64,000 bases of DNA from Sulfitobacter sp. SK011. GTDB lineage: Bacteria; Pseudomonadota; Alphaproteobacteria; Rhodobacterales; Rhodobacteraceae. Below are positions 8,322 to 16,222 of this stretch, piece by piece (within the stretch, counting starts at the first letter, position 1; the number at the start of each line of letters is the position of its first letter). The notes under the pieces are model-generated. The model was not told the DNA's origin and made no database searches. It worked only from the letters and a program-made list of their open reading frames with translations. Both the position numbers and the translations under genes were made by a program. The stretch covers positions 3,898,001-3,962,000 of the forward strand of contig NZ_CP025803.1 of NCBI RefSeq assembly GCF_003352065.1, given 5' to 3'.

Positions 8322-8579
8322 ATGAAGAAACTACTTATCGCACTACCACTTGTTGCTGCACTGGCTGCTTGCGAAACCCAGAACCAGACCACAGCTGCTG
8401 GTGCTCTGACAGGTGCCGCATTGGGCGCTGCCGTGTCAAACGATGACGATAACATCAAAGGCGCGCTTATTGGTGGCATCGCTGGCGCTGCCGCAGGGAA
8501 CTTGCTGGGCCGCACACAGAACGGCAATTGTGTGTACCAGAACTCAGCAGGTCAGCGCTACACGGCTGCTTGCCCTTAA
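8322..8579 (+). CDS. Small glycine-zipper lipoprotein
   Basis: Predicted 85-residue outer-membrane or envelope lipoprotein. The ATG at 8322 has GGGAGA 5 nt upstream and gives MKKLLIALPLVAALAAC, a lipoprotein signal peptide with lipobox LAAC (Cys17). The in-frame ATG at 8295 would spoil this signal. The mature part is an Ala/Gly-rich double zipper (GALTGAALGAAV and GALIGGIAGAAAGNLLG), the pattern of glycine-zipper 2TM proteins, with a short C-terminal piece holding two Cys (NGNCVYQN...TAACP). It has its own terminator, so it is an independent unit placed between tpa and tauR. No role in taurine use is evident. Confidence 0.8.
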   Translation: MKKLLIALPLVAALAACETQNQTTAAGALTGAALGAAVSNDDDNIKGALIGGIAGAAAGNLLGRTQNGNCVYQNSAGQRYTAACP

Positions 8580-8602
8580 GACTTTGCAAATGGCAAAAGA
8601 AG

Positions 8603-8632
8603 AAACCCGGGTTTTGCGACCCGGGTTTTTTT
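8603..8632 (+). terminator. Rho-independent terminator after the lipoprotein gene
   Basis: AAACCCGGG and CCCGGGTTT form a 9-bp stem with an 8-nt loop, followed by a run of seven T. It lies 23 bp after the stop codon. Confidence 0.92.
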
Positions 8633-8715
8633 GCGGCCAGCCCCCCCATCGGCGGCCCCAATAGCCAAATAGAGGGCCGCCTAGGTGGGTTCAGCCTCTT
8701 CATGCAAACAAAATT

Positions 8716-8749
8716 TCATTAATTGATATTCCAAGTCTCATTAATTGAT
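8716..8749. repeat. Direct repeat TCATTAATTGAT, 22-bp period
   Basis: Two identical 12-bp copies at 8716-8727 and 8738-8749 start 22 bp apart, so they lie on the same DNA face. They are 105-138 bp upstream of tauR. The spacing fits a dimeric direct-repeat-binding regulator such as a MocR protein. Confidence 0.55.
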
Positions 8750-8806
8750 TTACATGAGGGGCTGGCCAAGCTATACTAAAGTGGGAAATTTTATTTTCGC
8801 TTCCGC

Positions 8807-8838
8807 CTAATACCAGATTGAAGATCGTCTAGGTCCAG
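8807..8838 (-). promoter_or_regulatory. Putative TauR boxes upstream of tauR
   Basis: CTAATACCAG (8807-8816) and CTAGGTCCAG (8829-8838) start 22 bp apart. The second is the complement of CTGGACCTAG, 9 of 10 bases of the CTGGACYTAA box I recall for R. capsulatus TauR; the first matches 7 of 10. They end 15 bp before the tauR start codon, a position that suits autorepression. The motif is recalled, not checked. Confidence 0.4.
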
Positions 8839-8853
8839 TATAGGATACCTGTC

Positions 8854-10317
8854 ATGGCCCTTCCGGTTGAAACCTTCTTTCTGCATCCCGGCGCGCAAGG
8901 GACACTGCAGCAGCAAATCCAGCAAATGATTGCGCAGGGCATCCTGTCCGGCAGGTTCCAGCATGGTGAAAAGCTTCCTTCCACACGCAAATTGGCGGGG
9001 CATCTGAGCATCAGCCGGATTACCGTCACGATTGCCTATACCGAGCTTTTGGCAAACGACTACCTGATCTCAAAAGGCCGGTCTGGATATTTTGTATCCG
9101 AAAACGCCCCCGCACCCCCACGGTTTTCACCAGCAGCCCAGGAAACTGACGTTGTTGATTGGTCTCGGGCCATTGGTCAGAAATTCAGCGGCGGTGTGAC
9201 ACCTTCAAAGCCACAGGACTGGGCGAAATACCGCTATCCCTTCATCTATGGTCAGGCTGATCCCACCCTTTTTGACCACGCAAACTGGCGGCTCTGCGCC
9301 TTGCAGGCGCTTGGACAGCGCGATTTCACCTCATTGACGACAGACTATTATGACAAAGATGACCCACAGCTCATCGAATTTATCGCACGCCACACCCTGC
9401 CCCGGCGCGGCATTTCGGCACGGCCTGAGCAGATATTGATCACCCTGGGTGCACAAAACGCCTTGTGGCTGACGACCCAGGTCTTGCTCACCCAAAGACG
9501 CCGCGCTGTCTTGGAAGACCCATGTTACCATGCGTTGCGCGACATCCTGTCCCAATCCAGATGCCATGTAACGCCGGTCCGGGTTGATCAGGATGGATTG
9601 CCACCAGACGCCATTCCCCCAAATACCGACGTGATTTTCACAACGCCCAGCCACCAGTGCCCCACCAACACAACCATGCCGATGAACCGTCGTCTGGCAC
9701 TGCTGGAACGGGCGCGTGAAATGGATGCTTTGATTGTGGAGGATGATTATGAGTTCGAGATGTCGTTCCTGAAATCGCCTTCGCCCGCGCTCAAATCGCT
9801 CGATACGGATGGGCGTGTGATCTATGTCGGCAGCTTCTCAAAATCGCTGTTTCCGGGGTTGCGACTGGGATATCTGGTTGGATCTGAACCTTTTATTCGA
9901 GAGGCGAGAGCATTACGCGCCAGCGTGTTGCGCCATCCTCCGGGCCATATTCAAAGGACAGCTTCATACTTTTTGTCCTTGGGCCATTATGATGCATTGA
10001 TCCGCAAGATGGCGACCGCCTTGCAAGACCGCCGCCGCGTCATGGAGGCGGCATTGGCAGCCCATGATCTTGAGGTGTCAGGCAGAGGGTATCACGGAGG
10101 GTCATCATTTTGGATGCGCGCACCAAACGAGGTAGACACCGACGCTTTGGCCCGCCGTCTTAACAAGAAGGGTGTGCTTATCGAACCGGGGCGGGCCTTT
10201 TTTGCAGGCGATGTAAAACCCGCAAACTATTATCGGCTCGCATATTCTTCGGTCCCGACAACGCGGATCGCCGAAGGCGTTGACCTTATTGCACAAGAAA
10301 TCAGGGAAATGTCATGA
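8854..10317 (+). CDS. tauR: TauR, MocR-type taurine regulator
   Basis: Transcription factor of 487 residues fusing a GntR winged-helix domain (about 12-80, with LPSTRKLAGHLSISRITVTIAYTE) to a class I aminotransferase-like domain. The PLP lysine is present (K330 in SFSKSLFPG), so it can bind PLP and possibly sense taurine as an external aldimine. In R. capsulatus TauR activates tpa in response to taurine. The gene lies between tpa (with a lipoprotein gene in the gap) and xsc, as in that organism. The assignment to TauR rather than another MocR protein rests on this position. Confidence 0.9.
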   Translation: MALPVETFFLHPGAQGTLQQQIQQMIAQGILSGRFQHGEKLPSTRKLAGHLSISRITVTIAYTELLANDYLISKGRSGYFVSENAPAPPRFSPAAQETDVVDWSRAIGQKFSGGVTPSKPQDWAKYRYPFIYGQADPTLFDHANWRLCALQALGQRDFTSLTTDYYDKDDPQLIEFIARHTLPRRGISARPEQILITLGAQNALWLTTQVLLTQRRRAVLEDPCYHALRDILSQSRCHVTPVRVDQDGLPPDAIPPNTDVIFTTPSHQCPTNTTMPMNRRLALLERAREMDALIVEDDYEFEMSFLKSPSPALKSLDTDGRVIYVGSFSKSLFPGLRLGYLVGSEPFIREARALRASVLRHPPGHIQRTASYFLSLGHYDALIRKMATALQDRRRVMEAALAAHDLEVSGRGYHGGSSFWMRAPNEVDTDALARRLNKKGVLIEPGRAFFAGDVKPANYYRLAYSSVPTTRIAEGVDLIAQEIREMS

Positions 10318-10341
10318 CGTGGCATTATGCACCCTCCCCTT

Positions 10342-10351
10342 TTGGACCTAA
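10342..10351 (+). promoter_or_regulatory. Putative TauR box upstream of xsc
   Basis: TTGGACCTAA matches 9 of 10 bases of the recalled CTGGACYTAA TauR motif and lies 82 bp before the xsc start. I do not see a good second copy 22 bp away. A 6-bp hairpin (CCGCAG/CTGCGG, 10364-10381) follows. Confidence 0.35.
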
Positions 10352-10432
10352 CCGATGACCGACCCGCAGCTTACCCTGCGGCCAACGCCAATTGGATTCG
10401 CTAATCCCACCTCATTGTAAGGATGTTCTGCC

Positions 10433-12214
10433 ATGAAAATGACCACCGAAGAGGCCTTTGTAAAAGTTCTTCAGATGCACGGTATCGACAATGCCTTTGG
10501 GATCATCGGGTCTGCGATGATGCCGATTTCTGATCTGTTTCCGGCAGCGGGGATCAAGTTCTGGGATTGTGCGCATGAAACGTCTGGCGGGATGATTGCC
10601 GACGGCTACACGCGCGCCTCTGGCAAGATGTCGATGGCGATTGCGCAGAACGGCCCCGGCATCACCAATTTCGTCACGCCGATCAAGACCGCCTATTGGA
10701 ACCACACGCCGATGCTGCTGGTCACGCCACAGGCGGCCAACAAGACCATTGGTCAGGGTGGTTTCCAGGAAATCGAACAGATGAAGCTGTTCGAAGACAT
10801 GGTTTGTTATCAGGAAGAGGTCCGCGACCCGTCGCGCATGGCCGAAGTGCTGAACCGGGTGATCGAAAAGGCATGGCGCGGCTGTGCGCCGGCACAGATC
10901 AACATCCCGCGCGATTACTGGACCCAGGTGATTGACATCGAACTGCCCCAGATCATCCGCCTTGAACGCCCGCAGGGCGGCGAACAGGCCGTGGCGGACG
11001 CGGCCAAGCTGCTCTCTGAAGCCGAATTCCCGGTCATCCTGAACGGGGCTGGCGTGATCCTGTCCGGTGGCATTGAGGCATCCGCAAAACTGGCCGAAGC
11101 TTTGGACGCGCCCGTCGCCTGTGGCTATCAGCACAACGATGCCTTCCCCGGCGGTCACCCGCTGGCTGTTGGGCCTTTGGGCTACAACGGGTCCAAGGCG
11201 GCGATGGAGCTGATCCAGAAAGCCGATGTGGTCCTGGCCCTTGGCAACCGCCTGAACCCATTCAGCACCCTGCCCGGCTATGGCATCAACTACTGGCCGC
11301 AGAATGCAAAGATCATTCAGGTCGACATCAACTCTGACCGCATCGGCCTGACCAAAAAGGTCGACGTGGCGATCCAGGGCGACGCAAAAGCCGTGGCTGA
11401 GCAACTGCTTGCGAAACTCAGCGATGGTGCCGGCGACAAAGGCCGCAAGGAGCGCAAGGATCTGATTGCGATGACCAAATCCCGCTGGGCCCAGGAACTG
11501 TCCTCGATGGACCACGAAGATGACGCGGATGAGGGCGTCGATTGGAACGAGCGGGCGCGCAACCGCCAGCCCGACCGGATGTCACCGCGTCAGGCCTGGC
11601 GCGCGATCATGTCGGCGATGCCAAAGGATGCGATTGTCTCTTCTGACATCGGCAACAACTGTGCAATCGGCAACGCCTATCCGTCGTTCGACAAGGGCCG
11701 CAAATATCTGGCACCGGGCCTGTTTGGTCCTTGTGGCTATGGCCTGCCTGCCATTCTGGGTGCGAAAATCGGCTGCCCGGATGTGCCGGTTGTAGGCTTT
11801 GCCGGGGACGGCGCATTCGGCATCTCGATGAACGAGATGACGGCCTGTGGCCGCGGCGACTGGCCTGCGATCACCATGATCATCTTCCGCAACTATCAGT
11901 GGGGCGCTGAAAAGCGCAACACGACCCTGTGGTTCGATGACAACTTTGTCGGCACCGAGCTGAACGAAGGTGTGAACTATGCAGAGATCGCCAAGGGCTG
12001 CGGCCTCAAAGGCGTGCAGGTCACCGGCATGGACCAGCTCACCGATGCGCTGAACACCGCCATCAAGGACCAGATGAAAAACGGCGTCACCACCTTTATC
12101 GAGGTTGTCCTGAACCAGGAACTCGGCGAACCATTCCGCCGCGACGCCATGAAAAAACCAGTCTCCGTGGCGGGCATCAACAAAGATGACATGCGCCAGC
12201 AAGCGCGCACATAA
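10433..12214 (+). CDS. xsc: Sulfoacetaldehyde acetyltransferase
   Basis: Thiamine-diphosphate enzyme of 593 residues that converts sulfoacetaldehyde and phosphate into acetyl phosphate and sulfite. It has the three-domain fold of the acetolactate synthase family. The ThDP motif begins with GDG at about 458-460 (VVGFAGDGAFGISMNEM) and ends with the Asn in IIFRNYQWGAEK. The N-terminal PYR domain has GPGITNFVTP. Length and the MKMTTEEAFVKVLQMHGID start are typical of Xsc rather than acetolactate synthase, and tpa upstream and pta downstream support this. The sulfite it releases is the substrate for SoeABC encoded downstream. Confidence 0.96.
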   Translation: MKMTTEEAFVKVLQMHGIDNAFGIIGSAMMPISDLFPAAGIKFWDCAHETSGGMIADGYTRASGKMSMAIAQNGPGITNFVTPIKTAYWNHTPMLLVTPQAANKTIGQGGFQEIEQMKLFEDMVCYQEEVRDPSRMAEVLNRVIEKAWRGCAPAQINIPRDYWTQVIDIELPQIIRLERPQGGEQAVADAAKLLSEAEFPVILNGAGVILSGGIEASAKLAEALDAPVACGYQHNDAFPGGHPLAVGPLGYNGSKAAMELIQKADVVLALGNRLNPFSTLPGYGINYWPQNAKIIQVDINSDRIGLTKKVDVAIQGDAKAVAEQLLAKLSDGAGDKGRKERKDLIAMTKSRWAQELSSMDHEDDADEGVDWNERARNRQPDRMSPRQAWRAIMSAMPKDAIVSSDIGNNCAIGNAYPSFDKGRKYLAPGLFGPCGYGLPAILGAKIGCPDVPVVGFAGDGAFGISMNEMTACGRGDWPAITMIIFRNYQWGAEKRNTTLWFDDNFVGTELNEGVNYAEIAKGCGLKGVQVTGMDQLTDALNTAIKDQMKNGVTTFIEVVLNQELGEPFRRDAMKKPVSVAGINKDDMRQQART

Positions 12215-12251
12215 CTCTGGTGTCAAACGCCAAAAAACAAAGGGACGAGCC

Positions 12252-13250
12252 ATGAACGTGCTGCAGGGTTTAAGAGATCGCGCAGCCGCCCGGCCCGCCC
12301 ACATCGTCCTAAGCGAAGGCCACGATCCCCGGATCGTGGCCGGCGCGCTTGAAGCTCTGCGCAGTGGCATCGCCCGCATCACACTTGTCGGTCCCATTGC
12401 TGAAGTTTCCGCACAACTGAAGAAAGCCGGAGCAACGGATGCCGACGAAATCACCATTCAAGACCCCGAAACATCCCAGCTGACCGCAGAATTTGCCAAA
12501 TCCTACTTTGAACTGCGCCAGCACAAAGGCGTAAGCGAAGATGTGGCCAACACTCAGGCGCATGACCCTTTGGTCTTTGCCGCCATGATGGTGCGCAATG
12601 GCCATGCAGACGGAACCGTCGGCGGTGCTGTTTCAACAACGTCCGATACCGTGCGTGCCGCGTTGCAGATCATTGGCAAAGCAAAAGACGCGGCCTTGGT
12701 ATCCAGTTTTTTCTTGATGATTCTGCCCGCCAAGCACCTGTCAGGCCGCAGCGCCATGGTGTTTGGCGATTGTGGCTTGGTCATCGATCCAAATGCAGAG
12801 GAATTGGCGGACATCGCGGTCGCCTCTGCTGCATCTTGCCAGAAATTGCTCGGCGACACACCGCGTGTGGCCTTGCTGTCATTCTCGACAAAGGGCTCTG
12901 CGCGCCATGCGAGCGTGACCAAAGTGTCAGACGCGGTGGCCATCTTACACGCGAACCACCCCGATCTGGCTGCGGACGGCGAATTGCAATTTGACGCGGC
13001 CTTCGTGCCAGACGTCGGCGCATCCAAAGCGCCGGGATCTGAGGTGGCGGGGCATGCCAACGTGATGATCTTTCCAAATCTCGATGCAGGCAACATCGGC
13101 TACAAGATCGCACAGCGTATTGGCGGGGCAGATGCCATTGGTCCAGTCCTTCAGGGTCTTGCAAAGCCTGCAAATGACCTGTCTCGTGGGTGTACCGCGC
13201 AGGACGTAACGAACATGATTGCCGTCACCACTCTTCAGGCGACCCTTTGA
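12252..13250 (+). CDS. pta: Phosphate acetyltransferase
   Basis: 332-residue Pta catalytic domain (PTA_PTB family) that turns the acetyl phosphate from Xsc into acetyl-CoA. The start at ATG 12252 has AAAGGGA 7 nt upstream and gives MNVLQGLRDRAAARP. An in-frame ATG at 12186 would overlap the end of xsc and add a basic, unrelated-looking tail. Family marks include VLSEGHDPRIV near the N-terminus and LLSFSTKGSARH in the centre. It is the short form without the regulatory N-terminal domains of the E. coli enzyme. It lies 37 bp after xsc in the same direction. Confidence 0.93.
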   Translation: MNVLQGLRDRAAARPAHIVLSEGHDPRIVAGALEALRSGIARITLVGPIAEVSAQLKKAGATDADEITIQDPETSQLTAEFAKSYFELRQHKGVSEDVANTQAHDPLVFAAMMVRNGHADGTVGGAVSTTSDTVRAALQIIGKAKDAALVSSFFLMILPAKHLSGRSAMVFGDCGLVIDPNAEELADIAVASAASCQKLLGDTPRVALLSFSTKGSARHASVTKVSDAVAILHANHPDLAADGELQFDAAFVPDVGASKAPGSEVAGHANVMIFPNLDAGNIGYKIAQRIGGADAIGPVLQGLAKPANDLSRGCTAQDVTNMIAVTTLQATL

Positions 13251-13269
13251 TATCAAGTCAGGAAACACC

Positions 13270-16104
13270 ATGACGCACAAACAGCCCGTCCTCGATCTGT
13301 CGCCCAAGGTGTCCGACGAAATCCGCAAGACGACCTGTTACATGTGCGCCTGCCGCTGCGGCATCAATGTGCATATGAAAAAGGGCGACAATGGTGAGTT
13401 AAAGGTCGCCTACATCGAAGGCAACCGCGACCATCCGGTAAATCAAGGGGTACTCTGCGCCAAAGGCTCCGCCGGGATCATGCAGCACAATGCGCCGTCC
13501 CGCTTGCGCAGCCCATTGAAACGCGTTGGACCGCGCGGATCAGGCGAGTTTGAAGAAATCAGCTGGGAAGAGGCCTATCAAATCGCCGCCGACTGGCTTG
13601 AGCCGATCCGCAAAGATAACCCGGAAAAGCTGGCGTTCTTTACCGGCCGCGATCAGTCGCAGTCCTTTACCAGCTTTTGGGCGCAGGCTTTTGGCACGCC
13701 AAATTACGCCGCGCATGGTGGATTTTGTTCGGTCAACATGGCCGCCGCTGGTATCTACACAATGGGCGGCGCGTTCTGGGAATTTGGCCAACCCGATTGG
13801 GACCATACGAAATTGTTCATGCTGTTCGGCGTGGCAGAAGATCACGATTCAAACCCGATCAAGATGGGCATTGGCAAGATAAAGGGGCGCGGGGCGCGTG
13901 TCATCGGCGTGAACCCGATCCGCACCGGATACAACGCCGTGGCGGACGATTGGGTGGGCATCACGCCGGGAACGGATGGCTTGTTCATCCTCGCGATGAT
14001 CCATTGCCTCATGAAAGCCGGCAAGGTGGACCTGAACTACCTTGCCCAATATACCGACGCGCCGGTGCTGGTGAACAACGACCCCAAATCACCGAACTAC
14101 GGCCTGTTTCTGCGGGATGACGATGGCAAGGAATTGGTCATTGACCGCGTCACTGGCAAGCTGACCGCATTCGACAAACCGGGCGTGAAACCGGATCTGT
14201 CCGCCACGCACCGCGCCAAAGGGGTCACACACAAGCCGGTCTTCCACCAGATGGCCGAGAAATATCTAAGCGATGAATACGCGCCCGAAGCGGTTGCAGA
14301 TCGCTGTGGGATCCCCGCCAAACGCATCCGTGCAATTGCCGCCGAACTGGCGCGTGTGGCGTTCGAGGAATCGTTCGAACTTGATCACGAATGGACCGAT
14401 TTCCGAGGGGAGACGCACAAGACCATGACGGGACGTCCCGTCTCTTTCCACGCGATGCGCGGTATTTCCGCCCATGCCAACGGCTTTCAAACCTGTCGCG
14501 CGCTGCATGTGTTGCAGATCATCCTCGGCACCGTTGAGGTGCCTGGCGGGTTCCGATTCAAGCCGCCCTATCCAAAACCCGCCAAGGCGCATCCAAAACC
14601 GCATGTCGGCATGACGCCGGGCGCGCCGTTGAACGGACCGCACCTTGGCTTTGTGCACGGACCCGATGATCTGGCACTTAAGGAAGACGGCACACCCGCG
14701 CGCATCGACAAGGCGTTCACATGGGAAAACCCGATGTCGTCGCACGGCCTCATGCATATGGTGATCTCCAACGCACATGCTGGTGATCCCTACAAAATCG
14801 ACACGCTGTTCATGTACATGGCGAACATGTCATGGAATTCGTCTATGAACACCGGCGGCGTGATGGAGATGCTGACCGACAAGGATGAAAACGGCGACTA
14901 TGTGATCCCGCATATCATCTATTCGGATGCTTATTCGTCTGAAATGGTTGCCTATTCCGATCTGATCCTGCCCGACACCACCTACCTTGAGCGCCACGAT
15001 TGCATATCCCTGCTTGACCGGCCCATCTGCGAGGCTGATGCTGCGGCGGACGCCATCCGCTGGCCCGTGGTGGAACCAGATCGCAACGTCAAAGGCTTCC
15101 AATCCGCGCTCTGTGATCTGGGGGCGAAACTGGGGCTGCCCGGCTTCGTCAACGACGATGGAAGCCAGAAATTTGCTGATTACGCCGATTACATTGTCAA
15201 TCATCAGCGCCGTCCGGGCATCGGCCCATTGGCAGGTTGGCGCATGGGCGAAAGCGGTCTGCAATCGGGCCGTGGCGACGTAAACGCTAGCCAATTGGAT
15301 AACTACATCGAAAACGGCGGTTTCTTTGTGGAACACATTCCCGAAGGGTCGAATTACTACAAGCCGTGGAACAAAGCCTATCAGGCCTGGGCCGTGAAAA
15401 TGGGCCTTTATGACGCGCCGCAGCCCTATTTGTTCAACCTCTATGTCGAGCCGATGCGCAAATTCCAGCTGGCCGCAGAAGGGCACGGCGATCGACAGCC
15501 CCCGGATCACCTGCGCGAGCGGATCAAGGCGACCATGTCACCACTGCCCATCTGGTACGAAACCGATCAACAGGGCAACGAGGGCTTCACCGTGAATGCC
15601 CTGACCCAACGCCCGATGGCAATGTACCATTCATGGGGCAGCCAGAACGCGTGGTTGCGCCAGCTCCATGGCCGCAACCCGCTTTACCTGCCCACCAAGC
15701 TGATGCGCCAACATGATCTTGTGGATGGCGATTGGGCGCGGGTATCCTCGCCGCATGGCGAGATCACAGTGCCTGTGATGGAAATGGCTGCGCTGAACGA
15801 AAATACCATCTGGACCTGGAACGCGATTGGCAAACGCAAAGGCGCGTGGGCTTTGGACAAGGACGCGCCCGAAGCGACCAAAGGCTTTCTGCTGAACCAT
15901 TTGATTCACGAGCTGATGCCGCCCAAAGGTGACGGCATGCGATGGGCGAACTCTGATCCTATCACCGGACAGGCCGCGTGGTTCGATCTGAAAGTGCGGA
16001 TCGAAAAGGCCACCGCCCCCAAGGAGGCCCGCCCAGAATATCCGCCAATCAAGTCACCGGTTGGCCAAGGGCCGGACAAGCTTGCATGGAAGGTGGGCAA
16101 ATGA
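13270..16104 (+). CDS. soeA: Sulfite dehydrogenase molybdopterin subunit SoeA
   Basis: Catalytic subunit of 944 residues in the DMSO-reductase family, with bis-MGD and one [4Fe-4S] cluster. The cluster motif near the N-terminus is CYMCACRCG (C23, C26, C28, C30), with the fourth ligand in GVLCAKG at about residue 64. There is no twin-arginine signal, so it should work in the cytoplasm, as described for SoeABC. Start at ATG 13270 with TCAGGAAAC upstream; an in-frame ATG at 13219 lies inside pta and is unlikely. Together with soeB and soeC it should oxidise the sulfite made by Xsc. Similar subunits act on other substrates, so the sulfite call depends on the cluster. Confidence 0.88.
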   Translation: MTHKQPVLDLSPKVSDEIRKTTCYMCACRCGINVHMKKGDNGELKVAYIEGNRDHPVNQGVLCAKGSAGIMQHNAPSRLRSPLKRVGPRGSGEFEEISWEEAYQIAADWLEPIRKDNPEKLAFFTGRDQSQSFTSFWAQAFGTPNYAAHGGFCSVNMAAAGIYTMGGAFWEFGQPDWDHTKLFMLFGVAEDHDSNPIKMGIGKIKGRGARVIGVNPIRTGYNAVADDWVGITPGTDGLFILAMIHCLMKAGKVDLNYLAQYTDAPVLVNNDPKSPNYGLFLRDDDGKELVIDRVTGKLTAFDKPGVKPDLSATHRAKGVTHKPVFHQMAEKYLSDEYAPEAVADRCGIPAKRIRAIAAELARVAFEESFELDHEWTDFRGETHKTMTGRPVSFHAMRGISAHANGFQTCRALHVLQIILGTVEVPGGFRFKPPYPKPAKAHPKPHVGMTPGAPLNGPHLGFVHGPDDLALKEDGTPARIDKAFTWENPMSSHGLMHMVISNAHAGDPYKIDTLFMYMANMSWNSSMNTGGVMEMLTDKDENGDYVIPHIIYSDAYSSEMVAYSDLILPDTTYLERHDCISLLDRPICEADAAADAIRWPVVEPDRNVKGFQSALCDLGAKLGLPGFVNDDGSQKFADYADYIVNHQRRPGIGPLAGWRMGESGLQSGRGDVNASQLDNYIENGGFFVEHIPEGSNYYKPWNKAYQAWAVKMGLYDAPQPYLFNLYVEPMRKFQLAAEGHGDRQPPDHLRERIKATMSPLPIWYETDQQGNEGFTVNALTQRPMAMYHSWGSQNAWLRQLHGRNPLYLPTKLMRQHDLVDGDWARVSSPHGEITVPVMEMAALNENTIWTWNAIGKRKGAWALDKDAPEATKGFLLNHLIHELMPPKGDGMRWANSDPITGQAAWFDLKVRIEKATAPKEARPEYPPIKSPVGQGPDKLAWKVGK

Positions 16105-16155
16105 GAGCTCCAAATCTCTTCAAAGAAATTTGCCCGGACTTTTCAAAAAGTCCGG
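16095..16155 (+). other. Two overlapping stem-loops at the soeA end
   Basis: GGGCAAAT (16095-16102) pairs with ATTTGCCC (16128-16135) around the soeA stop codon. CCGGACTTTT (16134-16143) pairs with AAAAGTCCGG (16146-16155). The two stems share two bases, so they are largely alternative. No T-run follows either one. Confidence 0.55.
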
Positions 16156-16167
16156 CACCAAGCAGCA

Positions 16168-16204
16168 ACGTAATACCGACGCAAAACCGACGTAATACCG
16201 ACGC
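16168..16204 (+). repeat. Tandem direct repeat before soeB, 22-bp period
   Basis: ACGTAATACCGACGC occurs at 16168-16182 and again at 16190-16204, identical over 15 bases, starting 22 bp apart. It lies in the 118-bp soeA-soeB gap just before the soeB ribosome site. Confidence 0.7.
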
Positions 16205-16207
16205 CGA

Positions 16208-16222
16208 TTTCGGAGGCCGAAA
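16208..16222 (+). promoter_or_regulatory. soeB ribosome-binding site inside a hairpin
   Basis: TTTCGG (16208-16213), loop AGG, CCGAAA (16217-16222) form a 6-bp hairpin ending at the base before the soeB ATG. The Shine-Dalgarno GGAGG (16212-16216) sits in the stem top and loop, so soeB translation start may depend on its opening. Confidence 0.5.

Noticed and set aside
10433..12214. Reading the ThDP enzyme as acetolactate synthase
   Set aside because: The neighbours tpa, tauR and pta and the specific N-terminus fit sulfoacetaldehyde acetyltransferase.
13270..16104. Reading the molybdoprotein as a DMSO, thiosulfate or formate enzyme
   Set aside because: There is no twin-arginine signal, SoeB/SoeC-type partners follow, and it sits directly after the sulfite-producing xsc-pta pair; sulfite dehydrogenase fits best, though this is not proven.
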